DNA from: Actinophytocola xinjiangensis
GTDB lineage: Bacteria > Actinomycetota > Actinomycetes > Mycobacteriales > Pseudonocardiaceae
Direction: 5' to 3'
Assembly (NCBI RefSeq): GCF_001921215.1
Contig: NZ_MSIF01000024.1
Span: 1-64,000, forward strand
DNA: 64,000 nt
A model generated the notes under the pieces. That model ran no database searches. It saw only the letters and a program-made list of their open reading frames with translations, and was not told the DNA's origin. The position numbers and the translations under genes were made by a program. Positions 44,648-52,793 of this stretch are shown here, one piece after another. Numbering within the stretch: position 1 is the stretch's first letter; each line of letters begins with the position of its first letter.

Positions 44648-45988
44648 ATGAGTACCGAGTCAGCGGACCCGATCCCGCTCTCATTCAGCCAGGATTTCAT
44701 GGTCATGTTCGACCAGGGTGACCAGCAGGGCCCGTTCGGTCCCCGCTACCACGTCGTGTACGGCTGGCGGGTGCGCGGCGGGATCGACGTCGCGACGCTG
44801 CGCGCCGCGCTGGCCGACGTGGTCACCCGCCACGAGATCCTGCGCACCGTGCTGGTGCGCGACGAGCAGTCCCGGCACCCGGAGCTGTTCGCGCCCAGCC
44901 AGCCGGAGCTGGAGATCCGCGACCTGACCGGCACCGAGGTGTCGGCCAGGGACCGGGCGGCGGAGGAACTGCTGATCGAGATCGAGGCGAGCGAGTACAG
45001 CTTCGCGCGGGCGCCGATGCTGCGCGGCGTCCTCGGCCGTTTCGACGACGGCGACTCGGTACTCGTCCTCATCGCCCAACACATCTCGGCCGACGTGTGG
45101 TCGATGCAGGTGATCATCAAGGAGCTGGCGGAGTACTACGCCGCGCGGTCGGCCGGCCGGGAGCCGGAACTGCCGCCGGTGGTGCAGTACCGCGAGTACG
45201 CGACGTGGGAGCGGGCCGCCATGGCCGGCGAGTCCCTGGAACGTTCCCGCGCGTACTGGCGCGAGACCCTCGACGGCGCGAAGCTGATCCCGACGCCCAG
45301 CGACTTCTCCCGGTCGGCGAACCTGCCGAAGAACACGTCGGTGGAGCGGTACCTGGTCGGGACGGACGTGACGACCGCGACCCTGGAGCTGGCGCGGGCG
45401 ACGCGCAGTTCGCCGTTCATGGTGCTGTTGGCCGCCTACAAGGTGATGCTGCGGGAGCTGACCGGCGAGACCGACATCACGGTGACCACGATGATGTCGG
45501 GCCGGGGCCAGTCGCGCTTCGAGAACACGGTGGGCTCGTTCTTCAACTTCATCGCGCTGCGGACGTCGCTGGCCGGGTGCGAGAGCTTCCGCGAGGTGGT
45601 CGAGCGGGTGCGCCGGACGTGCCTGGGGGCGTTCTCGCACGCGATCCCGTTCCCGATGATCATGGGTGATGTTCCGGACCTGGCCCAGGCGTTCTTCGCC
45701 GAGGACTCCCAGGTGTTCGCGTTCCAGGTGTTCCAGTTCCCGTTCGTGATGTCGGCCCAGCGGGTGGGGGACCTGGAGTACTCCGAGATCCGCCGGCGTC
45801 TGCTGCCAGCGTCGGTGAGTACCGACATCCCCGACGGTGCACTGTGGACGCTCGACATCGACCCGACGACCAACGAGATGATGGGCCAGTTGCAGTTCAA
45901 CAGCAACCGTTTCGAGGCGAGCACCGTGGGGGGCCTGGTGGCCAGGTACCTCCAGGTGCTCAAGGAGTCGGTGTCCACACCGGACTGA
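44648..45988 (+). CDS. Stand-alone NRPS-type condensation domain protein
   Basis: The 446-aa protein matches one condensation domain: IPLSFSQDFMVMFDQGDQQG at the N-terminus and RHEILRTVLVRDE. The active-site motif is QHISADVWS (His145, Asp149), where the classical form is HHxxxDG, so the first His and the Gly are replaced. The TTMMSGRGQSRFENTVGSFF latch region follows. Only the second His is thought catalytic, so amide or ester formation remains possible. No adenylation, carrier or thioesterase gene accompanies it. It lies 9 bp before the P450 gene. Confidence 0.88.
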   Translation: MSTESADPIPLSFSQDFMVMFDQGDQQGPFGPRYHVVYGWRVRGGIDVATLRAALADVVTRHEILRTVLVRDEQSRHPELFAPSQPELEIRDLTGTEVSARDRAAEELLIEIEASEYSFARAPMLRGVLGRFDDGDSVLVLIAQHISADVWSMQVIIKELAEYYAARSAGREPELPPVVQYREYATWERAAMAGESLERSRAYWRETLDGAKLIPTPSDFSRSANLPKNTSVERYLVGTDVTTATLELARATRSSPFMVLLAAYKVMLRELTGETDITVTTMMSGRGQSRFENTVGSFFNFIALRTSLAGCESFREVVERVRRTCLGAFSHAIPFPMIMGDVPDLAQAFFAEDSQVFAFQVFQFPFVMSAQRVGDLEYSEIRRRLLPASVSTDIPDGALWTLDIDPTTNEMMGQLQFNSNRFEASTVGGLVARYLQVLKESVSTPD

Positions 45989-45997
45989 GGAGATAAC

Positions 45998-47338
45998 GTG
46001 GTCAGCATGTCGTTCGCCCCCGTGCCGTCGGGGGTCACCGCCAAACCGATCCCCGGTGAACGCGGCCTACCGGTCCTCGGCGTGTCCGGCAAGATGATGC
46101 GCGACCCGTTGGGGTTGCGTCAGGAACAGTACGAACGCCACGGTCCGGTGAACTGGTTCCAGGCGTTCGGCATGCGCCAGGTGGGCCTGTTGGGTCCGGA
46201 CGCGGCCGAACTGGTGGCGATCAATCGGGACAAGGCGTTCGGTCAGGGCTGGGAGCCGATCCTCGGCACGTTCTTCCCGAAGGGCGTGCTCCTGCTGGAC
46301 TTCGAGGAACACCTGCATCGGCGCAGGCTGATGCAGAACACGTTCTCCCCGGAGCGTCTCGGCGGCTACCTTCGCCGCATGCAGACCGGTATCACCCGGG
46401 ACGTGCGGGGCTGGCGGCCAGGCGCCCGTTTCCTGGCACGGGAAGCGGTCCACGACACGCTGCTGAACGTGTCGACCGGGACCTTCCTGGACATCGGGAA
46501 CCCCGGGGACGCCGCCCGGGTCGGCGAGGCGTTCGTCAACACGGTCCGCGGCCCGTACACGATGATGCGGTTGCCGCTGCCCGGCACCCAGTGGAGCAAG
46601 GCGCTGCGCGGACGACGCCTCCTGGAGGAGTACACGGCCAGCCAGATCCCCGCCAAACACGCCGGCGACGGGGACGACGTGTTCAGCGCCCTGTGCCACT
46701 CCCGTGACGAGCAGGGTCATGGCCTGTCGGAGGAGGACCTGGTCAACCAGATCATCTTCCTGATGATGGCCGCGCACGAGACCACGACCAGCGCCCTGTC
46801 GTCGATGATCTACTTCCTGGGCCGGCACCCCGAGTGGCAGGACCGCCTCCGCGAGGAGTCGCTGTCCCTGGACGAACAGCTGGACCTGAAGGACCTGGAC
46901 CAACTGGCCACCTGCGACATGGTGATGAAGGAGTCGGTGCGCCGCTTCCCGCCGATCAGCGAACTGGCCCGGCGCACGGTGAAGGACACGGAGGTCCACG
47001 GCCACTTCATCCCGGCCGGGACGGCGGTGAGCGTGTCGGTGCTGTTCAACCACCACATGGAGGAGTACTGGCCGGACCCGATGACCTGGGACCCCGGCCG
47101 GTTCGCCGCCGACCGGCGGGAGGACAAGAGCCACCGGTTCGCGTGGACGCCGTTCGGCGGGGGAGTGCACAAGTGCATCGGGTTGCACTTCGCCAGTCTG
47201 CAGATCAAGGCCGTGATGCACCAACTGGTCCGGAACTTCTCGTGGCGCCTGCCGGAGGGATACCGGTTGCGGACCGACTGGTCCGGTCCTCCCGCGCCCA
47301 AGGACGGGCTCCCGGTGGTCCTGTCACGGATCGGTTAG
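45998..47338 (+). CDS. Cytochrome P450
   Basis: The 446-aa soluble P450 has I-helix AAHETTTS (acid/Thr pair), K-helix KESVRR (ExxR), FAADRRED then the heme loop FGGGVHKCIGLHF with axial Cys393. It resembles CYP51/CYP120/retinoid-hydroxylase-type bacterial P450s rather than the CYP105/107 type, judging by FTPEG-less, HLHRRRLMQNTFSPERL features. GAGGAG precedes GTG 45998. It is the last gene before a very strong terminator. It would oxidise the condensation product or its precursor; redox partners are not encoded nearby. Confidence 0.93.
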   Translation: MVSMSFAPVPSGVTAKPIPGERGLPVLGVSGKMMRDPLGLRQEQYERHGPVNWFQAFGMRQVGLLGPDAAELVAINRDKAFGQGWEPILGTFFPKGVLLLDFEEHLHRRRLMQNTFSPERLGGYLRRMQTGITRDVRGWRPGARFLAREAVHDTLLNVSTGTFLDIGNPGDAARVGEAFVNTVRGPYTMMRLPLPGTQWSKALRGRRLLEEYTASQIPAKHAGDGDDVFSALCHSRDEQGHGLSEEDLVNQIIFLMMAAHETTTSALSSMIYFLGRHPEWQDRLREESLSLDEQLDLKDLDQLATCDMVMKESVRRFPPISELARRTVKDTEVHGHFIPAGTAVSVSVLFNHHMEEYWPDPMTWDPGRFAADRREDKSHRFAWTPFGGGVHKCIGLHFASLQIKAVMHQLVRNFSWRLPEGYRLRTDWSGPPAPKDGLPVVLSRIG

Positions 47339-47348
47339 GGGTCTGCAC

Positions 47349-47383
47349 GCCGCTGCCCGCCGCAAGGCGGGCAGCGGCTTTTT
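47349..47383 (+). terminator. Rho-independent terminator of the P450 operon
   Basis: GCCGCTGCCCGCC (47349-47361) and GGCGGGCAGCGGC (47366-47378) form a perfect 13-bp stem with a GCAA tetraloop, followed by TTTTT (47379-47383). Confidence 0.95.
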
Positions 47384-47391
47384 CCTGGTGT

Positions 47392-47442
47392 CACGACAGG
47401 TTCGGGGTTGGCGGCGGACCGCCAACCCCGAACCTGGTCGTG
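47392..47442. terminator. Second long hairpin between P450 and MFS genes
   Basis: AGGTTCGGGGTTGGCGG (47398-47414) pairs perfectly with its complement at 47419-47435 around CGGA. The flanks CACGAC (47392-47397) and GTCGTG (47437-47442) extend the stem past one bulged base to 23 bp. It can terminate the leftward MFS transcript and back up the first terminator. Confidence 0.75.
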
Positions 47443-47456
47443 AAGAACCCCAACCC

Positions 47457-48983
47457 TCAGGCAGCCACCGAAGACTCCGAAGACGACGAGGACGACGAAC
47501 CCAACGGCCCGACATGCCGCAACCTCACCATGATCAACACAGCGACGGCGGCCAACAGCACCCCAGCGATCCCACTGGCGACCTGAAGCCCCTCGGTGAA
47601 CGCCCCCCGGGCCGACTCGAGAACGGTCTCCGGCACCCGGTCAGCGACCGTCACCGCACTGGCCACACTCTCCCGAACCTCCTCCGGCGACGCTCCACTC
47701 ATCTCCCCCCGGTACACCACCGTCGCCACGGTTCCGATGACCGCGAACCCGACGGCGGCCCCCAACTCGTTCCCCACCTGGGGAATGGCCGCCGCGGCGC
47801 CGGCCTTGTCCGGCGGCGTCGCACCGAGCACCAGACCCATGCCCAGCGCCACCGTGGGCCCGCCACCCAGACACCACACGCTCCAGCCGACCACCAACAC
47901 CCCGGGTGAGGTCTCCGGCCCGATCTGGGTGAACAGCACCAGAATCACCGCGACCACCAGCAGGCCGACACCGATGATCACCGCCGGTCGGATCCGGCGG
48001 GCCAGGATCGGGGCCACCATCGAGCTCACGGTGGCCATGGCCATGCCGGGCAACAACGCCAGCCCGGCCTGGAGCGGGGACAGGTTGGCCACGGACTGGA
48101 ACCACTGGGCCATCAGCAGCATCACCCCGCCGGAGAGCAGGGCGTAGGCGATCAGACCCACCATGCCGATGCGGAAGTCCGGGATTCGGAACAGGTTCAC
48201 GTCCAGCAGCGGATCCGCCAGCCGTCGCTGTCGGCGGATGAACAGCACCGTGAACAGCACGCCGACGATCACGGCCAGGGTCGGCACCAGCTGGAGGCCG
48301 TACTTGGCGATCTCCTTGATTCCGTAGATGCACGGCAGGATCGCGGCCAACGACATCACGGCACTGACCAGGTCCAGGCGCCCGGCCTCCGGGTTGCGGT
48401 ACTCGGGCAGCAGCACCGGGCCCAACACCAGCAGCAGCACGATCACCGGCACGCCGATCAGGAACACCGAACCCCACCAGAACTGTGACAGCAGGATCCC
48501 GCCGGCCACCGGGCCCAGGATCGCGCCGGCGGTGAACGACGCTGCCCACACGCCGACCGCCAGTCCCAGCTGCTTCGGGTCGCGGAACATGTTGCTGACC
48601 AACGACAACGTCGACGGGGCCAGGGTCGCACCGGCGACACCCAGCAGGACCCGGGCGACGATCAGCATCTCCGGGCTCGTGGAGTACGCGGCCAGCAGGG
48701 AAGCGGCTCCGAAGGCCGCCGCACCGATCAGCAACAGCTTTCGGCGGCCGATCCGGTCACCCAGGCCACCCATGGTGATCATGAAGCCACCGACGAGGAA
48801 GCCGTAGATGTCCATGATCCACAGTTGTTCGATGCCGTCGGCGCCGAGGTCCGCGCTCAGGTGTGGCAGCGCCAGCACCAGCACGAAGAAGTCGAACGCC
48901 ACCAGCATCACGGTCAGCGCCAGGACGGCGAGGCCGACCCATTCCCGTTTTCCGGCCTTGGTCGGTAGGACGTCAGCGGTCAC
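47457..48983 (-). CDS. MFS exporter, DHA2 (14-TM) family
   Basis: The 508-aa protein has about 14 hydrophobic segments. Motif A GGLGDRIGRRKLLLIGAAAF follows TM2, and motif C LGPVAGGILL lies in TM5, which is typical of drug:H+ antiporters such as EmrB/SmvA/QacA relatives. GTG start with AGGAGG at proper distance. It converges with the P450 operon. The likely role is export of, or self-resistance to, the cluster's product. Confidence 0.93.
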   Translation of the reverse strand: MTADVLPTKAGKREWVGLAVLALTVMLVAFDFFVLVLALPHLSADLGADGIEQLWIMDIYGFLVGGFMITMGGLGDRIGRRKLLLIGAAAFGAASLLAAYSTSPEMLIVARVLLGVAGATLAPSTLSLVSNMFRDPKQLGLAVGVWAASFTAGAILGPVAGGILLSQFWWGSVFLIGVPVIVLLLVLGPVLLPEYRNPEAGRLDLVSAVMSLAAILPCIYGIKEIAKYGLQLVPTLAVIVGVLFTVLFIRRQRRLADPLLDVNLFRIPDFRIGMVGLIAYALLSGGVMLLMAQWFQSVANLSPLQAGLALLPGMAMATVSSMVAPILARRIRPAVIIGVGLLVVAVILVLFTQIGPETSPGVLVVGWSVWCLGGGPTVALGMGLVLGATPPDKAGAAAAIPQVGNELGAAVGFAVIGTVATVVYRGEMSGASPEEVRESVASAVTVADRVPETVLESARGAFTEGLQVASGIAGVLLAAVAVLIMVRLRHVGPLGSSSSSSSESSVAA

Positions 48984-49176
48984 GGTCCGATACCTCCTCG
49001 CCTCGCGCGTGATTACCCAGCGTCACCAGGGTGCGGGGTCGGCGGGCTTCGCAACATCTTTGGCAGTGCGGAGCCGAACTCCGGTACCGGGAATCGCGCA
49101 CGCGGCGAGATGTGCGCCGCGTCTCGTCCGGCCCACGATGGCTTCGCCGCGGAAAGGTCGCCAAAGGAGAGCCTTG

Positions 49177-50250
49177 ATGACCACAGTGGACACTTGGGAA
49201 CTGCTGACCAGGAAGGACGACCTGGCGGTCCGCGAGGTCCGCCCCGCGCCACGGCAGCGACTGGCCGACGGTCAGGTCCTGCTCGCGGTCGAGAAGTTCT
49301 CCATGACCATGAACACCATCACCTACACCAGGATGGGCGCCAGCGAGCTGCCCTTCTGGGAGGCCTTCCCCTCCCCGGACGGCTACGGCCGCACCCCCGT
49401 CTGGGGCTTCGTCCGGGTCGAGGACTCCCGCCACCCGGACATCACCGCCGGCGAGCGGTACTACGGCTGGGTCACGGCCGCGACCCACCACGTCGTCACC
49501 CCCGAACGCACCACGCGCGGGTTCGTCGACACCGCCCAGCACATCGCCTTCATGCCCACCTGGTACCGGACCTTCCAGCGCGTCGCCGAACCCGACGGTC
49601 TCGATGACCGGCGCGTGGTCTACCGCCAGATCTTCCCCGCCTCGTTCAACCTCGCCGACTTCCTCGTCGGGCAGGCCGCGGGCGGCGCGAAGTCCGTCCT
49701 GGTCACCAGCGCCTCCAGCAAGACCGCGATCGGCCTGGCCGAGGAGCTCATCGCCCGCCGCGCCCGCCTGCCGGTCAACGCCGTCACCTCCGCGCGCAAC
49801 GTCGACTTCGTCCGGGCCCTCGGCTGCTACGACACCGTCTCCAGCTACACCGACCTCACCACCGCCTCGGTGTACGCGCCGGCCGTGTTCGTCGACTTCA
49901 CCGGCGAGCACCGCAAGATGGCCGCCGTCTACGACCGGTTCCCCGGCGAACTGGCGCACACCGCCCTCGTCGGCTACACCCACCCGCTGTCCGAGCAGCA
50001 ACCCCCGCCGCTGACCGAGCCGGAGCCGGAGATCTTCTTCACCCCGATCGTGGAGGAGCAGGCCGCCGCCGAGGAGGGCGAGGAGCGGTTCTACACCCGC
50101 TACCACGCCGCCGAGGACCGGTTCCTCACCTCCACCGAGCGCTGGCTCACCGTGCACCGTCACAGCGGCCCGGACGCGATCGTGGCGGGCTTCAACGCCC
50201 TGCTCGACGGACCCCAGCCGCCCGACGAGACGCACGTCTTCACACCGTAG
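49177..50250 (+). CDS. DUF2855 family protein (MDR-like fold)
   Basis: The 357-aa protein matches the DUF2855 pattern: VEKFSMTMNTITYTRMG, FWEAFPSPDGYGRTPVWGF, then the pseudo-Rossmann stretch SVLVTSASSKTAIGLAEELI and FVDFTGEHRKM. The family is distantly related to medium-chain reductases but lacks a clean GxGxxG, so cofactor use is uncertain. ATG 49177 follows AAAGGAGA. It is paired with the DUF2306 gene (9 bp gap). Confidence 0.85.
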   Translation: MTTVDTWELLTRKDDLAVREVRPAPRQRLADGQVLLAVEKFSMTMNTITYTRMGASELPFWEAFPSPDGYGRTPVWGFVRVEDSRHPDITAGERYYGWVTAATHHVVTPERTTRGFVDTAQHIAFMPTWYRTFQRVAEPDGLDDRRVVYRQIFPASFNLADFLVGQAAGGAKSVLVTSASSKTAIGLAEELIARRARLPVNAVTSARNVDFVRALGCYDTVSSYTDLTTASVYAPAVFVDFTGEHRKMAAVYDRFPGELAHTALVGYTHPLSEQQPPPLTEPEPEIFFTPIVEEQAAAEEGEERFYTRYHAAEDRFLTSTERWLTVHRHSGPDAIVAGFNALLDGPQPPDETHVFTP

Positions 50251-50259
50251 GAGCAGCCC

Positions 50260-50982
50260 GTGACCCAGAACATCGAGCGGACCCCGCCGGCCGCCCCCGA
50301 CGAACGGCCGGGCGGCGGGTTACCCCGCCAGCGGACCGTGACCGCCCGACCGGCGACGCCGTGGTGGCGCCGGCCGTGGATGATCCCGCTGTGGGTGATC
50401 ACCGCGGCCTTCCTGTACCTGCAGATCAACCCGTTCGTCGGCACCCCGGAGGCGCAGGCACCGGTCCCGCCGCACGACAGCTTCCCGCCCTACTACACCC
50501 TGCTGATCGTCCACATGATCTTCGGCACGATCGCCATGCTGACGGTGTGCCTGCAGGTGTGGCCGTGGCTGCGCCGCCAGCACCCGGCCGTACACCGGAT
50601 CAGCGGCCGGTTCTACGTCGGCGCGTCGGTCGTCGCCGGCATCTGCGGGCTGGTCATCATGCCGTTCGCCCCGGCGCCCGGCAAGATCGGCGTCACGATG
50701 TCCACCACGCTGTGGGTGGTCTTCACGGTGGTCGGCTACTGGGCGGTGCGCAACGGCCGCTACGCCATGCACCGCCGCTACATGCTGTACAGCTTCGCGC
50801 TGGTGATGAACAACGTGTGGGCGCTGTTCGCGTCGAAGGTGGTCTTCGGCCTGGAGCTGAGCTTCGACTTCACCTACTTCGCCGAGGGCGCGCGCTGGGT
50901 CGGCTGGGTGGTCAACCTGATGGCCGTGCAGTGGTTCCTGTACCGGACGGCGCGGCGCCCGGTGGAGGGCCCGGTGCGCTGA
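50260..50982 (+). CDS. DUF2306 family membrane protein
   Basis: The 240-aa protein has about six TM segments (WMIPLWVITAAFLYLQINPF, LIVHMIFGTIAMLTVCLQVW, FYVGASVVAGICGLVIMPFA and three more) and in-membrane His residues in VHMIF, HRISGR and MHRRYMLYSF. This layout recalls heme-binding or redox membrane proteins of the cytochrome b561 kind, but that link is inference. It is co-transcribed with the DUF2855 gene and followed by a strong bidirectional terminator. Confidence 0.83.
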   Translation: MTQNIERTPPAAPDERPGGGLPRQRTVTARPATPWWRRPWMIPLWVITAAFLYLQINPFVGTPEAQAPVPPHDSFPPYYTLLIVHMIFGTIAMLTVCLQVWPWLRRQHPAVHRISGRFYVGASVVAGICGLVIMPFAPAPGKIGVTMSTTLWVVFTVVGYWAVRNGRYAMHRRYMLYSFALVMNNVWALFASKVVFGLELSFDFTYFAEGARWVGWVVNLMAVQWFLYRTARRPVEGPVR

Positions 50983-51002
50983 CCCCCGGGACCGAACGAC
51001 CA

Positions 51003-51032
51003 ACGCCCGGCCGGGAGAACCCGGCCGGGCGT
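51003..51032. terminator. Bidirectional terminator hairpin
   Basis: ACGCCCGGCCGGG (51003-51015) pairs perfectly with CCCGGCCGGGCGT (51020-51032) around AGAA. It lies between convergent genes. Confidence 0.85.
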
Positions 51033-51044
51033 CCGGTGTCCTGG

Positions 51045-52397
51045 CTAGGAACCGACGGCGGTCCAGCCGGGGTCGCGGGGACCCTCACCCAGACAGGTCG
51101 CGGTGTAGTGGTCGAGTGCCTTCTGCGCCTCGGCACTCGCCCTGGCGAACCGCGCGCCCGGCTCGGCGCCCTGCTCCAGCACGTCGGCCATCGCCTCCAT
51201 GACGGCCCGCTGGATGCCGTGCGAGCCGGGGTAGACCGGGGTGCTGGCGCCCGGCGACCGGTCGGTGCGGTCCAGCTGGCGGGTGGCCACGTGGTGGACG
51301 GGGTGCTCGGCGAACCAGCCCTCGCGTTCCAGCAGCGCGACCGCGCCCTTGGTGACCGGCGTGGAGCCGATGGTCCGGTGCCACTCGGCGGCGTGCTCGG
51401 CGGTGTTCAGGTACTGGATGAACGCCAGCGCACCGTCGCGGGTGGCCGCGTCGAGGCCCTCGGCCAGCCACAGCGCGTCACCGCCGACCCAGTTGCCGGC
51501 CGGGGCGACCCGCCCGTTGTGCGGCAGGACGCTCACCGCCAGCTCGAACCCGGCCTCGGCGGCCGCCTGGCCCATGAAGCCGCTCTCGAACGAGGAGCCG
51601 ACCCGGAAGGCGACCTTGCGTTCGACGAACGCCGTGCCGCTGCCGACCCAGTCCTCCAGGCCGCCGGTGTGCAGGAACAGCCCGCGCTGGTGCAGGTCGC
51701 GCCACCACTGGACGTAGGCCATCAGCTCGGGCGTGGTGAGGTCGACGGTGGTGGCCCGCCCGGCGCGGCCGTTGTCGTTGTCCAGCAGCAGCCCGCCCTG
51801 CTGGGCGACCGCCTGCTGGAACAGCTTGCCATCGTTGGGCCAGGTGATGGCGTGGGCCGGTCCGCCGTCGAGTCGGGCGACCGCCTCGCAGGCCGAGGTC
51901 AGCTCGTCCCACGTGGACGGAATGGCCGCCACACCGGCGTCGCGCAGCAGCGAGGCGTTGGTGTAGAGCAGCATGGTCGAGAGCGTGAGCGGGACCGCGA
52001 CGATCTCCCCGCCGATGCGGTAGAAGTCGTCGCAGGCGTCGACGAGGTCGTCGACGACGACCGGGTGCCCGAGGATCTCCGTGCGTCCGCCGATCTCCCG
52101 GGCCACCGAGGTGAACAGCGGGTGCCCGTCGGCGGTGACCGTGTCGATGGCCTGTTGGGAGGCGCCGGAGTAGTAGGAGGCGATGGTCGGTGGCCGGCCG
52201 GCCAGCGTCTCCCGGGACACCTCGGTCGGCAGGTCCTCGTAGTAGCAGCCCCGGACGTTGATCCGGTACTCCGGATGGGCTCGTTCGAATTCCGCCGCCC
52301 GTTTCCGAACCGGGTCGAGAAAGCCGGGGAACGGATACTCGGACAGCAGCGCGTCGATGACGATCGGTGGTGTGGCGGCTGCGGAGCTGGACGGCAT
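51045..52397 (-). CDS. Family-1 extracellular solute-binding-type protein lacking a signal peptide
   Basis: The 450-aa protein has a MalE/UgpB-type fold: IVIDALLSEYPFPGFLDPVR start, FERAHPEYRINVRG, MLLYTNASLLRDAGVAAIPS, WWRDLHQRGLF and AFIQYLNTAEHAAEWHR. The N-terminus MPSSSAAATPP has no hydrophobic core or lipobox. An in-frame TGA about 40 bases upstream of the ATG rules out a longer form with a signal. No permease or ATPase gene adjoins. It may be a cytoplasmic sugar- or ligand-binding protein, or an orphan. Confidence 0.82.
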   Translation of the reverse strand: MPSSSAAATPPIVIDALLSEYPFPGFLDPVRKRAAEFERAHPEYRINVRGCYYEDLPTEVSRETLAGRPPTIASYYSGASQQAIDTVTADGHPLFTSVAREIGGRTEILGHPVVVDDLVDACDDFYRIGGEIVAVPLTLSTMLLYTNASLLRDAGVAAIPSTWDELTSACEAVARLDGGPAHAITWPNDGKLFQQAVAQQGGLLLDNDNGRAGRATTVDLTTPELMAYVQWWRDLHQRGLFLHTGGLEDWVGSGTAFVERKVAFRVGSSFESGFMGQAAAEAGFELAVSVLPHNGRVAPAGNWVGGDALWLAEGLDAATRDGALAFIQYLNTAEHAAEWHRTIGSTPVTKGAVALLEREGWFAEHPVHHVATRQLDRTDRSPGASTPVYPGSHGIQRAVMEAMADVLEQGAEPGARFARASAEAQKALDHYTATCLGEGPRDPGWTAVGS

Positions 52398-52638
52398 GGG
52401 ATCTCCAGTCTCTCGTCGGCATACGGATTCATGATGTGCGCCGGCCCGAGCGGGTCACATCTCCCGGGCTGCTGATCCGCCGTGCCCGAACGGGCAGCGG
52501 CGCACCGGTCGTTGACCCCAAAGGGTGGCTTTTGCGGACGGTCGATTGACGACGGTCCGTCCGGCGAGGATGCTGTCCGCACCGGCAGGCCGATTCCCGG
52601 CAGCCGCTGGATGATCATTTGTTCATCGAGGTGATCCC

Positions 52639-52793
52639 GTGGCCTCCGAGGAAATCAGAAATCTACGACAACGGGTCTCCCGGGAATTTCTCGGACGGCC
52701 CGGAATAATCGGCGTCGGGGTGGGCGCGAAGCTCGTCGGCGGCGACCGACCGGGCAGGCGGCCATCACGGTCTTCGTCCGGGAGAAGGTTCCG
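52639..52793 (+). pseudogene. N-terminal segment of trypsin-like peptidase 1, out of frame with the rest
   Basis: GTG 52639 (after GAGGTG) encodes MASEEIRNLRQRVSREFLGR and then PGIIGVGVGAKLVGGD, which aligns with IPGVNAVGVGPKRVGG of the next peptidase. After about base 52745 homology continues in another frame (GQAAITVFVREKVPVAALAP, beside GVGAIQVHVDHKRPL in the paralogue). Moving between the frames requires a -1/+2 change. Either one base is missing here (mutation or sequencing error) or translation shifts; no classic slippery heptamer is seen. Confidence 0.7.

Noticed and set aside
44648-45988. Part of a complete NRPS cluster
   Set aside because: No adenylation, carrier or thioesterase domain occurs in the window; only a single condensation domain is present.
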